Below, one piece after another: positions 1 through 8,430 of a stretch of 64,000 nt of DNA. Each line of letters starts with the position of its first letter. Within the stretch, counting starts at the first letter, position 1. The notes below the pieces were generated by a model that saw only the letters and a list, made by a program, of their open reading frames with translations, had not been told where the DNA came from and ran no database searches. Position numbers and translations under genes: made by a program. The stretch comes from Minisyncoccota bacterium (lineage in GTDB: Bacteria; Patescibacteria; Microgenomatia; UBA1400; PJMF01): contig JAAYYE010000010.1 in NCBI GenBank assembly GCA_012515515.1, forward strand, positions 19,811 through 83,810. Reading direction: 5' to 3'.

Positions 1-2
1 CT

Positions 3-989
3 TTTCGCAAAGAATTACTTGATCAAGATTTTGTCGAAATTGAGACGCCAATGCTGACTAAATCGACCAAAGAAGGGGCTCGAGATTTTATTGTTCCTTC
101 TCGACTTCAGACTGGAAAATTTTATGCTTTACCCCAAAGTCCGCAACAATACAAACAATTGTTAATGGCTGCAGGTTTTGAAAAATATTTTCAACTAGCT
201 CGCTGTATTCGCGATGAAGATTTGCGAGCTGATCGAGGCTTTGAGTTTACCCAATTAGACCTGGAAATGAGTTTTGTTGATCAGCCAACAATTATGAATT
301 TTTTAACAAATTTAGTGATTAAGGTCTGTCAAGAATTGGGCGTAAAAATTAAAGATGAAAATTTTCCTATTTTTGATTATCAAGAAGCTTTGACAAAATT
401 TGGGGCAGATAAGTTTGACTTACGTAGTCCAGAAGATAAAAAAGAAGGTGTTTTGGCTTTTGCCTGGGTAATTAATTTTCCTTTTTTCAAAAAAGTTGAT
501 AAAAATGATCGTGCCGAAGCCTCGGATAGTAAAAGTGCTTGGACTTTTACCCACAACCCATTTTCCAGTCCAATTCCAGAGCATATTGCTGCTCATTTAG
601 AGGGCAATCAAACAGAAAAAATTATTGCTAGTCAGTATGATTTGGTGTGCAATGGCTTTGAAGTGGCTGGTGGTAGTTTACGGGCTCATCAGGCAGAAGT
701 GTTGCGTGCCACTTTTCGCACCATGGGCTATAGTGACGAGCAAATTGAGGAAAATGTGGGCCACATGTTAAAAGCTTTTTCTTTAGGTACGCCTCCCCAT
801 GGTGGTATTGCTTTTGGCATTGATCGTCTCCTGATGTTGATGGCGGGTGAAGATAATTTAAGAGAAACAATGGCTTTTCCTATGACCGCTGGTGGTCGAA
901 CCAGTGTGATGGATGCTCCAAGCGCTGTCAGTGATGAACAGCTGGCCGAATTAAAATTAAGCGTGGCTTCAAACAAAAAATCGAGTTAG
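3..989 (+). CDS. aspS: Aspartyl-tRNA synthetase, C-terminal part (5' truncated by window edge)
   Basis: Charges tRNA-Asp (possibly also tRNA-Asn) with aspartate in the cytoplasm. The reading frame is open from the window edge, so the OB-fold anticodon domain and the first part of the catalytic domain lie outside. Visible are class II motif 2 (CIRDEDLRADRGFEFTQLD) and motif 3 near the C-terminus (GIAFGIDRLLML), plus the bacterial signature FGADKFDLR. What follows that signature is odd: the sequence runs almost directly into AFAWVINFPFF. In ordinary bacterial AspRS an insertion domain of more than 100 residues (GAD domain) sits there. Family assignment is secure; the missing insertion is read directly from the sequence. 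The next gene starts 9 nt downstream, suggesting cotranscription. Confidence 0.95.
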   Translation, partial: FRKELLDQDFVEIETPMLTKSTKEGARDFIVPSRLQTGKFYALPQSPQQYKQLLMAAGFEKYFQLARCIRDEDLRADRGFEFTQLDLEMSFVDQPTIMNFLTNLVIKVCQELGVKIKDENFPIFDYQEALTKFGADKFDLRSPEDKKEGVLAFAWVINFPFFKKVDKNDRAEASDSKSAWTFTHNPFSSPIPEHIAAHLEGNQTEKIIASQYDLVCNGFEVAGGSLRAHQAEVLRATFRTMGYSDEQIEENVGHMLKAFSLGTPPHGGIAFGIDRLLMLMAGEDNLRETMAFPMTAGGRTSVMDAPSAVSDEQLAELKLSVASNKKSS

Positions 990-998
990 AATTAAATA

Positions 999-1964
999 GT
1001 GAAGAACTTATCTTGGCGAAGTGTTTTATTGTATTTAATTGCTTTATCTTTATTGTTGACTTTATTTTTAATATTTTATCCAGTAAAAGTAATCAGCAAA
1101 CAAGCTGTTTATTTACGACCGCTAGATTTATTGCCTGTTTATAAAAATCCCGATATTAATCAAGAATTTCTTTGGAAAAATTTAGATCTCAGTGCTCAAA
1201 GCGCCTATGCTTTTGATTTAACAACTGGGACTTTACTCTATGAAAAAGATTCGCAACTCAAGCTTTATCCAGCGTCTACCACAAAAATGTTAACAGCTCT
1301 GGTTGCTGTTGATCATTATTCTTTAGAAGAGTCGCTAAGCGTCAATGGAGAAAATCAAATTATTGGTAATAAACTTAATTTAGTAAATGGCGAGCAAGTG
1401 AAGGTTAAAGATTTATTAGCTGCTTTACTATTGGCTTCGGCCAACGACGGCGCTTATGTTTTGGCCAATAATTATCCTGGCGGCTTAGAAGCTTTTGTAA
1501 TAGCAATGAACGACAAGGCAGAAGAGTTAAATTTACAGGATAGCGTTTTTTCTAATCCCGCTGGCCTAGATGAAATCCAACAGTTAAGTTCTGCTCGAGA
1601 TTTAAACATTTTGGCTAGAGAGTTGTTGAAAAATGATTTGTTAAGAAAGTTAGTGGCTACACCATATTTAGAAATAAACGCCTCACATCAAGAAAATTTA
1701 AAGCAGGTGACTAGCGCTTATCAATTATTTAATACCAATCAGCTTTTAGGAAGCTTAATGGGCGTTAAGGGTGTGAAAACTGGTACTACTGATTGGGCTG
1801 GCCAAGTCTTAGTGACGCTGATAGAGCGTGATGGACGAGAAATTTTGATTAGTTTAATGAATAGCCAAGATCGTTATGCTGATACGCAAAAATTATTAGC
1901 CTGGATTTTTAATACTTATCAATTTATTAATCCGAGCGAAAGTATCATTAATATTAATTTTTAA
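999..1964 (+). CDS. D-alanyl-D-alanine carboxypeptidase (peptidase S11, DacA-like)
   Basis: Penicillin-binding-protein family enzyme that trims the terminal D-Ala from peptidoglycan stem peptides outside the membrane. An N-terminal hydrophobic segment (about residues 8-26) is a signal anchor. The three active-site motifs appear in order: PASTTKML (SxxK nucleophile and lysine), SAND (SxN type) and VKTGTT (KTG). The start is GTG, 9 nt after aspS; there is no clear Shine-Dalgarno. At 321 residues it is shorter than E. coli DacA, and the C-terminal beta domain appears reduced or absent. A D,D-endopeptidase activity cannot be excluded from sequence. Confidence 0.92.
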   Translation: MKNLSWRSVLLYLIALSLLLTLFLIFYPVKVISKQAVYLRPLDLLPVYKNPDINQEFLWKNLDLSAQSAYAFDLTTGTLLYEKDSQLKLYPASTTKMLTALVAVDHYSLEESLSVNGENQIIGNKLNLVNGEQVKVKDLLAALLLASANDGAYVLANNYPGGLEAFVIAMNDKAEELNLQDSVFSNPAGLDEIQQLSSARDLNILARELLKNDLLRKLVATPYLEINASHQENLKQVTSAYQLFNTNQLLGSLMGVKGVKTGTTDWAGQVLVTLIERDGREILISLMNSQDRYADTQKLLAWIFNTYQFINPSESIININF

Positions 1965-1968
1965 GAAC

Positions 1969-1997
1969 TTGAATAGTCTGGAACAAGCCATTATACT
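1969..1997 (+). promoter_or_regulatory. Predicted sigma70-type promoter for the gene at 2013
   Basis: TTGAAT (1969-1974), a 17-nt spacer and TATACT (1992-1997). The spacing is ideal, with four and five consensus matches. It would give a leader of roughly 8-9 nt before the ATG at 2013. Predicted only. Confidence 0.5.
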
Positions 1998-2012
1998 AAT
2001 AAATAGATTTAT

Positions 2013-3116
2013 ATGAATAATTCAGTCACTAATAAAAATAAGACGAGCATGGAACCAACCCTAACTAATATTAATTATTTTAGTCGGGTAGGACTGAAAT
2101 TTTTATTAATTGGGATAGTGGTATTAATGCTTGGCCGAGTTCTCTGGAATGCTTTTATTGCTTATTGGACAAGAACCCATCCTCCTGGTCCTCCACCACC
2201 AACAGTTGCCTTTGGTATTTTACCCAAACTTAATTTTCCAATCCAAGATGAGGACGATAAGCCCGACGAATATGTTTTAGAAATAGCTGGCACTCTAACT
2301 GATTCAGTTGACCAATTAAAAGTCTATTTCATGCCCAAACCATCCGTCAGCCTATTAACCGATCAAAAAGTTAAAGAAATAGCTGCTAAATATGGTTTTA
2401 TCTTTTCTCCAGAAATGCTGGCGGGAGATCTTTATCGTTTTACTAAAACTCAACCTTTAGATATGAGTTTAGAAATTGACTCTAATTTCTTAAATTTTTC
2501 AATTAACAGTAATTATTTGGCAAAACCAGAATTATTAATTAGTGAGCAAAAGCGCAATTTACCAGAGGAATTTGAGGCAGTTAATGTCGTTAAACAGTTT
2601 TTAACGAGCGGTGGTTTAATGCCAGTTGATGTGGCTACCAGTGCGGGCACAATTAATTATCACAAATCTCTTGGCGGAGAACTTAATCCAGCTCTGTCTT
2701 TGTCTGAAGCAGATTTTGTGAAAGTTGATCTAAATCGGATTCCCGTTGACGATCTATATCCACTCTACACTCCTGAGGGAGAGAAGGGCGTCATTTCTGC
2801 CATGATCAGCGGGGCTGTTTCTGGAACTACTTCTGTTGTAGAAATGGACTATTTTTACCACGAAGTCGACTATTCAACTTTTGAAACCTATCCTTTAAGA
2901 GGGATTAAGTCGGCTTGGAACATGGTCCAAGCTGGAGAAGCCTACGTGGTCGGCGGGCAAGATTTAGAACGAGTGGTGGTGCGCAGTGTTGAATTAGCCT
3001 ATTATGATGATTTTCAGTATCAGGCTTATCTTCAACCAATCTATGTATTTAAAGGGGACAACAACTTTTTGGCCTATGTTAGTGCCATTCATCCCAATTA
3101 TCTTCAGAAAGAATAA
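2013..3116 (+). CDS. Membrane-anchored protein of unknown function
   Basis: I do not recognise this family. One transmembrane helix lies at about residues 28-48, followed by a proline-rich linker (HPPGPPPPTV) and a large, probably extracytoplasmic domain of about 290 residues without cysteines. That domain is rich in beta-prone stretches and ends with a tyrosine-rich segment (YYDDFQYQAYLQPIYVFKG) reminiscent of secreted YycH/YycI-like or beta-propeller-edge folds, but this is not a firm match. It has its own predicted promoter and its stop codon overlaps the gltX start by one base, so it is cotranscribed with gltX. The downstream partner says nothing about function. Confidence 0.85.
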   Translation: MNNSVTNKNKTSMEPTLTNINYFSRVGLKFLLIGIVVLMLGRVLWNAFIAYWTRTHPPGPPPPTVAFGILPKLNFPIQDEDDKPDEYVLEIAGTLTDSVDQLKVYFMPKPSVSLLTDQKVKEIAAKYGFIFSPEMLAGDLYRFTKTQPLDMSLEIDSNFLNFSINSNYLAKPELLISEQKRNLPEEFEAVNVVKQFLTSGGLMPVDVATSAGTINYHKSLGGELNPALSLSEADFVKVDLNRIPVDDLYPLYTPEGEKGVISAMISGAVSGTTSVVEMDYFYHEVDYSTFETYPLRGIKSAWNMVQAGEAYVVGGQDLERVVVRSVELAYYDDFQYQAYLQPIYVFKGDNNFLAYVSAIHPNYLQKE

Positions 3117-4600
3117 TGATGCAAAGTGATAAAACGCCAATTCGCACCAGAATGGCACCTAGTCCTACCGGTGATATGCATGTGGCTAGCATGGCAACTT
3201 TATTAAAAAATTATGCTTTTGCTAAGAGACATCAGGGACAATTTATTTTAAGGATTGAAGACACTGATAAAGTGAGAGAGGTTGAAGATGGAGTTAATAA
3301 AATTCAATCAATAATTAAGCAATATGGTTTAGATTGGGACGAGGGGCCTGGTAAGGATGGCGCATGCGGTCCTTATATTCAATCTCAACGACTTGAAATT
3401 TATCAAGAGAAAGCCAAAGAATTAGTAGAGCAGGGTCAGGCTTATTATTGTTTTTGTTCAAAAGAGCGTTTAGATGAGGTCCGTCAGCAACAACAAGCCT
3501 CGCATCAGCCTCCTCGCTATGATGGACATTGTCGGCATTTAGCTCAAGCAGAAATAGAAAAACGTTTAGCGGCTGGAGAAAATTACGTTATTCGTTTAAA
3601 AGTTCCGGAAAATCAAGAAATCAGTTTTACAGATTTACTTCGAGGTAAAATCACTTTTAATTCAAATCAAGTCGACGATCAGGTTTTATTAAAATCAGAC
3701 GGATATCCAACTTATCACCTGGCTGTAGTGGTAGATGATCATTTAATGAAAATTACTCATGTGATGCGTGGTGAAGAGTGGATTAGTTCCACGCCTAAAC
3801 ATATTTTATTGTATCGCGCCTTTAATTGGTCTCAGCCAATTTTTGCTCATTTTCCGCTTTTCTTAAATCCCGACGGCAAAGGCAAGATGAGCAAAAGAAA
3901 GGGTACAGTTTCGGCACAATCATTTTTAGATAAAGGCTATTTACCAGAAGCGGTGCTTAATTTTTTGATGATTCTGGGTTGGGCAGCTAAAGATCAAAAA
4001 GAAATCATGTCTTTAGCGGAATATATCCAAGAATTTGATCCTGCAGATTTGAGCATGAATTCAGTGATCTTTGACATTCATAAACTCGACTGGTTAAATG
4101 GGATTTATATTCGTAACTTATCTAGAGAAGAATTAAAAAAACGTCTACAAAACTTTATTCCACCAGAATTTCCTCTAGATAAATTAGATCAAATTTTAGA
4201 TTTAGTTTATGAGCGCTTAGTGACTTTAGCTGATTTCTCCGAGTTAACAGATTTCTTTTACAAGGAGATTGATTATTCGCCAACACTCTTGCTCAAAAAA
4301 GCTGAAAATCAAGAAGATTTAGTCTTAGAGCAAATTCAATTAACTAAAAATATTTTTCACTCCTTGGCTGATTTCACAACTTTAGAACTCGAAAAAGAAA
4401 TTAGAATTCTTCAAGAAAAACAAGCTTGGCAAAAAGCTCAATATTTTATGATGTTGCGAATCGCCATGACTGGCAAAACAGCCACTCCACCCTTGTTTGA
4501 AACAATTGACGCACTGGGTCGAGAATTAGCTAGCCAAAGATTAGATTTGGCTACTAAGAAAATTAAGAATCATGAAAAAACAGAAGACAACAGCCTTTAA
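3116..4600 (+). CDS. gltX: Glutamyl-tRNA synthetase
   Basis: Class I aminoacyl-tRNA synthetase that attaches glutamate to tRNA-Glu and, if it is non-discriminating, to tRNA-Gln. The HIGH-type motif is present in the variant form APSPTGDMHVAS (N-terminus). The KMSKS loop is GKMSKRKGT (about residues 256-264). A zinc site is kept (YCFCSKER followed by a downstream C-x-H). Length (494) is normal for bacterial GluRS. Two ATG codons are available (3116 and 3119); the first overlaps the stop of the preceding gene by one base. The next gene begins 29 nt before this one ends, indicating translational coupling. The window also encodes tRNA-Glu and tRNA-Gln, but no glnS. Confidence 0.96.
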   Translation: MMQSDKTPIRTRMAPSPTGDMHVASMATLLKNYAFAKRHQGQFILRIEDTDKVREVEDGVNKIQSIIKQYGLDWDEGPGKDGACGPYIQSQRLEIYQEKAKELVEQGQAYYCFCSKERLDEVRQQQQASHQPPRYDGHCRHLAQAEIEKRLAAGENYVIRLKVPENQEISFTDLLRGKITFNSNQVDDQVLLKSDGYPTYHLAVVVDDHLMKITHVMRGEEWISSTPKHILLYRAFNWSQPIFAHFPLFLNPDGKGKMSKRKGTVSAQSFLDKGYLPEAVLNFLMILGWAAKDQKEIMSLAEYIQEFDPADLSMNSVIFDIHKLDWLNGIYIRNLSREELKKRLQNFIPPEFPLDKLDQILDLVYERLVTLADFSELTDFFYKEIDYSPTLLLKKAENQEDLVLEQIQLTKNIFHSLADFTTLELEKEIRILQEKQAWQKAQYFMMLRIAMTGKTATPPLFETIDALGRELASQRLDLATKKIKNHEKTEDNSL

Positions 4601-5393
4601 AAACGGCTCTCAACAACTAGTGGCAGGTTTAGCTGTTGCGGGACAGATGGCCATGATGAATCCTCAGATTCGCAATGAATTGGTGCTAGATAAAGCAATT
4701 TACGCTAAAACTGGACATGAAAAAAATAAGGATTTAGCTTTTGATTTATCAGCCACAGAATATCAAGAAATTATGGCTAAATTAACTTCTTTTGTTAATG
4801 GGCCAGCTGGACACTTGGAAACAGAAACTCAACTATATTTAGAACAGCAATTAAGTCTGATTTTAGGTTTTGATGTGCGCCATGAGCTTGAAGGAAAAAA
4901 ACTAAATCATAGCATTGGTATTATGGGAGCCGAACAACACCTGATGCGTTATCCTGGCGACAGTCTTGATCAGCACGATGCCTATCGAGAGGCTGGTTTG
5001 GCAAGTAATCGAGGAGCCTTTTCTTGGTTCACAGAAGCGGGTGAACTTACTCAAGAAGCAATTTTAAGAGAAAAATATTATTTTGCGGTGCAATTAATGT
5101 ATTTGCCCAATTGGAATCAAGATTATCCTGAGTTAAAACCCTGGTATAAATACCGTAAAATGATTATGATTAACCCAAGTGAACAAATGGCTGTGGTTGG
5201 GGTAATAGCCGATGCTGGTCCAGCTGCCTGGGTACAAAAACAATTTGGTGGATCACCAGAAGTAATTAGAGAGGGAAAAGTCTGGTCTAATAACACTCGA
5301 GGTCGAGTATTTTTGCTTTTTGTGGATGATCCAGAAGATCAAATTCCTTTAGGACCTCTTGATATCAGTTTAGAAGCCTTAATGGCTCATTAA
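4572..5393 (+). CDS. Conserved-looking protein of unknown function
   Basis: A 273-residue protein overlapping the 3' end of gltX by 29 nt in another frame. I cannot name the family. A short hydrophobic stretch near the N-terminus (residues 16-32, VAGLAVAGQMAMMNP) could be a weak signal peptide. The rest is soluble-looking and rich in aromatic residues. The C-terminal third (MIMINPSEQMAVVGVIADAG, then PAAWVQKQFGGSPEV and ending PLGPLDI) loosely recalls double-psi beta-barrel proteins acting on cell walls, which carry a D-x-GP-x motif. This is a guess from pattern, not a match. Its position between gltX and ybeY on the same strand indicates a housekeeping operon. Confidence 0.85.
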   Translation: MKKQKTTAFKNGSQQLVAGLAVAGQMAMMNPQIRNELVLDKAIYAKTGHEKNKDLAFDLSATEYQEIMAKLTSFVNGPAGHLETETQLYLEQQLSLILGFDVRHELEGKKLNHSIGIMGAEQHLMRYPGDSLDQHDAYREAGLASNRGAFSWFTEAGELTQEAILREKYYFAVQLMYLPNWNQDYPELKPWYKYRKMIMINPSEQMAVVGVIADAGPAAWVQKQFGGSPEVIREGKVWSNNTRGRVFLLFVDDPEDQIPLGPLDISLEALMAH

Positions 5394-5405
5394 AGAAGAT
5401 TAATT

Positions 5406-5801
5406 ATGATTATTTGTAATTTATATATTGGTTCTCGTTATCCAGTTAAGCGAGGGCAATTACGGGCAACCGTCAAGCGTGTCTTAAGCGAACGAGGGAT
5501 TGATCATGCTCAAGTTGATATTTCCATAGTTGGCAGTCGAAAGATCAAAGAACTTAATGAATCAAAACTTGGACACTTTGGTGTAACCGATGTTTTGTCT
5601 TTTCCACAGCACGACAAGGGTCAAATTAATGACTTGCCTTTACCAAAAGAATTAGCTCCTCATTTAGGTGACATCGTCATTAGTTTTCCAGAAGCAGTCA
5701 AAACTGCACGGCGTTTTGGTCGGTTAGTTGACGACCAAATAAATTTTTATTTAGAACATGGCTTATTTCATTTATTAGGTTATCATCACGATGACCATTA
5801 A
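5406..5801 (+). CDS. ybeY: Endoribonuclease / rRNA maturation factor YbeY, short form
   Basis: Zinc-dependent endoribonuclease acting in 16S rRNA 3'-end processing and ribosome quality control. The diagnostic histidine motif is HGLFHLLGYHH, in which the three metal-binding histidines of H-x3-H-x5-H are intact. The usual Asp before the last His is replaced by His. The N-terminal part has the expected VGSRKIKELN and GVTDVLSFP segments. The protein stops 3 residues after the motif, so the C-terminal helix (about 20-25 residues, EAxxM type) found in most family members is absent. The stop is genuine in this frame. The end of the gene carries the -35 region of the predicted dnaX promoter. Confidence 0.9.
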   Translation: MIICNLYIGSRYPVKRGQLRATVKRVLSERGIDHAQVDISIVGSRKIKELNESKLGHFGVTDVLSFPQHDKGQINDLPLPKELAPHLGDIVISFPEAVKTARRFGRLVDDQINFYLEHGLFHLLGYHHDDH

Positions 5802-5820
5802 TTTTTTAATGTGTTACACT
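5791..5820 (+). promoter_or_regulatory. Predicted extended -10 promoter for dnaX
   Basis: TG-T-TACACT (TG at 5812-5813, -10 box 5815-5820), with a possible -35 ATGACC (5791-5796) inside ybeY at 18-nt spacing. The -10 box ends 8 nt before the dnaX ATG at 5829 and no Shine-Dalgarno is present, so the transcript may be leaderless. Confidence 0.45.
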
Positions 5821-5828
5821 GAATAAAT

Positions 5829-7445
5829 ATGGCTTGGCATCGTCAATATCGTCCAAAAACTATTGAAGAACTAGATATAAAACAGGTTAGAGATAGTATA
5901 AAAGCAATGATGGAGGCTGGAAAAATTCCTCAATCATTAATCTTTGCTGGGCCGAAAGGCACTGGTAAAACTTCTGCCTCAAGAATTTTAGCACTCTTAC
6001 TTAACGATAAAAAAAATGAAGCTTTAGTGGATCAAGTCTACTTTAGCCAAGAGTCTAAAAATAAAAAAACCCGAGCTTTTCAAGAACCAGATCCAGATTC
6101 AGCACTAGCTAAAAAAGTTTATGAAGGCCAATCATTTTTAGTGAATGAGCTTGATGCTGCCAGCAATCGCGGCATTGATGATATTCGCCTACTTAAAGAA
6201 CGAATCGTTCTTCCTCCACAGGGAGCAAAAATGGCCGTCTACATTTTAGATGAAGTGCACATGTTAACCACCGAAGCCTTTAATGCTTTTTTGAAGATGC
6301 TTGAAGAACCACCACCGCACGTGGTTTTTATTTTAGCTACCACTGAACTACAAAAATTGCCGGCTACCATAATTTCCCGATGTACCGTCATAAATTTTCA
6401 AAAAGCCAGTCAGGAAGAAATTGTCGAATCACTGAAAAGAGTTTTAGCTAGCGAAAAAATTAAATATAAAGAAGAAGATTTATTAGCCATTGCCAAACGA
6501 GCTGATGGCAGTTTTCGTGATGCGGTGAAAATTCTTGAATTAGCCTGTCAAACTGGAGAATTAAAGATGAGCAGTATTGCTCATTATTTGGGCCAAGACA
6601 ACCTGGTTTATATTAAAGAATTGCTAAACTTATTATTAGCTAAAGAAGCCAAAAAAATTAGTCAAATTTTTGAAGAATTGCGCAACAAAAATGTTCAACA
6701 AAAAGATTTTTATAAAGATTTATTAGAATTTTTACACGATGATTTATTAATCAATTTGGGTATCAAAAAGGGTCAGGCCTTTTCTGAAACAAAAATTGAT
6801 CGATTTTTGTTAAAAGAATTTTCCATGTGTAACTTACATGAAGAACTACCAATTGCTTTTTTAGCCTTGGAATTAAGTTTTTTGGATATCATCGATCGGT
6901 CTAATATTCAGAATAAAAAGCCAGGTAATACAGATCAGGGGAAGACCAAAGAGCTTGATTCCACGCCAACTCCAGTAGCAAGCAAAAAAAAAATCCTCAT
7001 TAACTCAGTAGTGCCTGATTTCAAAGACAATCCGATAGAACCTGATCTCACAGAAAACACAGAGCCTCAATTAACCCAGCAACAGCCGGCCCAACAGCAA
7101 GCAACCCAACATGAATCAACACATAATGGAAGTAATTCATTGTCTAATATTTTACCCATAGAATGGTGGCAAAAATTATTAAACCTTGTCGCTAAAGAAA
7201 ATTTTTCTTTGTCGGCCTTATTAAAATCCTGTCGTTTAGAAGAAGTGATTGATAATACCGCTAAAATATTAGTTTTTTATGATTTTCATAAAGAGCAACT
7301 CGAACAGCAGAAATATCAGAATGTGCTCGATCAAAGCTGTCAACAATTATTAGGAGAAAAAATTCAATTCAATTTTGTTTTAAGCAAAGCAAGAGAAACC
7401 AGCGAAAAGGATTTGCTGGAAACAGCAAAAGATGTTTTGATATAA
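5829..7445 (+). CDS. dnaX: DNA polymerase III subunit gamma/tau (clamp loader ATPase)
   Basis: AAA+ ATPase subunit of the replicative clamp loader. Walker A is GPKGTGKTSAS (about residues 41-51), Walker B is VYILDEVHML, sensor 1 is FILATTELQKLP, and the family signature ELDAASNRGIDDIR is present. The C-terminal part is a polar, glutamine-rich linker (repeated QQ/QP around residues 412-430) and then a short alpha/beta domain. The four-cysteine zinc module that normally sits between Walker A and ELDAAS is absent: that stretch is polar and lacks cysteine. Followed at 54 nt by ybaB, the classical neighbour; recR, which usually comes next, is replaced by rdgB. Confidence 0.95.
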   Translation: MAWHRQYRPKTIEELDIKQVRDSIKAMMEAGKIPQSLIFAGPKGTGKTSASRILALLLNDKKNEALVDQVYFSQESKNKKTRAFQEPDPDSALAKKVYEGQSFLVNELDAASNRGIDDIRLLKERIVLPPQGAKMAVYILDEVHMLTTEAFNAFLKMLEEPPPHVVFILATTELQKLPATIISRCTVINFQKASQEEIVESLKRVLASEKIKYKEEDLLAIAKRADGSFRDAVKILELACQTGELKMSSIAHYLGQDNLVYIKELLNLLLAKEAKKISQIFEELRNKNVQQKDFYKDLLEFLHDDLLINLGIKKGQAFSETKIDRFLLKEFSMCNLHEELPIAFLALELSFLDIIDRSNIQNKKPGNTDQGKTKELDSTPTPVASKKKILINSVVPDFKDNPIEPDLTENTEPQLTQQQPAQQQATQHESTHNGSNSLSNILPIEWWQKLLNLVAKENFSLSALLKSCRLEEVIDNTAKILVFYDFHKEQLEQQKYQNVLDQSCQQLLGEKIQFNFVLSKARETSEKDLLETAKDVLI

Positions 7446-7498
7446 TTCAGTTAATAATATTTATTATTATTAGTAAAAATTAGTAAAAAAAGGAGTTT

Positions 7499-7786
7499 AT
7501 GTCAGACAAAGCAGGTTTATTAGGCCAGTTAGGAGACCTTAACAAATTGCGCAAGCAAGCCAAACAGATGCAACAAGATTTAGCAGCAGAAGAAATTGTT
7601 GTTGAAGAAGGGGATATTGTGGTGACAATTGCAGGAGATCAAAAAATTAAAGATGTTTCAGTTCAAGGCATTCACAGTGCTGACTTAGTTAATGCTCTGA
7701 ACAAAGCCATTAAAAAATCTCAAGAAGTGGCAGCTAAAAAATTACAAAGCATGACTGGTGGTTTAGGTGGAATGCTTGGCAGATAA
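7499..7786 (+). CDS. ybaB: Nucleoid-associated protein YbaB/EbfC family
   Basis: Small dimeric DNA-binding protein of 95 residues. The N-terminal coiled helix (LRKQAKQMQQDLA) and the beta segment VEEGDIVVTIAGDQKIKDVSV match the family; the usual glycine/methionine-rich tail is here SMTGGLGGMLGR. A good Shine-Dalgarno (AAAAGGAG, just upstream of the ATG) supports this start. The gene order dnaX-ybaB is widely conserved in bacteria. Confidence 0.92.
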   Translation: MSDKAGLLGQLGDLNKLRKQAKQMQQDLAAEEIVVEEGDIVVTIAGDQKIKDVSVQGIHSADLVNALNKAIKKSQEVAAKKLQSMTGGLGGMLGR

Positions 7787-7792
7787 ATTTTC

Positions 7793-8401
7793 ATGCAGAT
7801 ATTGTTTGCCAGTTCCAATCAGGGCAAAATTGCAGAAGCCAAAGACATTTTTCTTAGCAGCAAACATCAGTTGTTAAGTGTTAACGATCAAGAAATTCTT
7901 GAACATTTAGGAATAATAGTTCCTAAAAATTTAAATATTCAAGAATCTGCTGAATCTTTTCAAGCCAACGCCTTAATTAAAGTTCAAGCTTTTCATCACT
8001 TTTGTCATTTACCTTGTATTGCCGATGACAGTGGCTTGTTGTTGGATGCTTATCCTAATTTTCCAGGAGTGAATTCTAATCGCTGGATTGAAGGTAGTGA
8101 TTTTGAGCGCAATGTCGCTTTGCTCAAAAAATTAGAGAATCAAGTCAATCGTCGTGCAAAATTTCAAACCATACTCTGCCTCTATGCTTACAAAAATCAT
8201 CAAGCTTTATTTTTCTCAGGAGAAGTAAGTGGCCAGATTGCGCTAAAAATTCAAGGAACAGAAGGTTTTGGCTATGATCCAATTTTTATCCCTGATTCTT
8301 ATAACTTAAGTTTTGCGCAATTGGGCGTGGCAGTAAAAAATAAGATTTCTCATCGGGTGAAAGCCTGGCAAACTTTACTTGAGTTTCTGGAAAAAAATTA
8401 A
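7793..8401 (+). CDS. rdgB: Non-canonical purine NTP pyrophosphatase (RdgB/HAM1)
   Basis: Hydrolyses dITP, XTP and related damaged nucleotides to monophosphates, preventing their incorporation. Family motifs: N-terminal FASSNQGKIAEAK (normally SxNxGK), DDSGLLLDA (metal/catalytic), GFGYDPIFIP and the C-terminal SHR. Length of 202 is normal. It starts 6 nt after ybaB and so belongs to the dnaX operon. Confidence 0.93.
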   Translation: MQILFASSNQGKIAEAKDIFLSSKHQLLSVNDQEILEHLGIIVPKNLNIQESAESFQANALIKVQAFHHFCHLPCIADDSGLLLDAYPNFPGVNSNRWIEGSDFERNVALLKKLENQVNRRAKFQTILCLYAYKNHQALFFSGEVSGQIALKIQGTEGFGYDPIFIPDSYNLSFAQLGVAVKNKISHRVKAWQTLLEFLEKN

Positions 8402-8430
8402 GCAAACTGGGCAAGCAACTAGATAAAAAA

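Noticed and set aside
728..976. Antisense frames within aspS (also 628-870)
   Set aside because: Shadows of a strongly conserved synthetase; no supporting signals.
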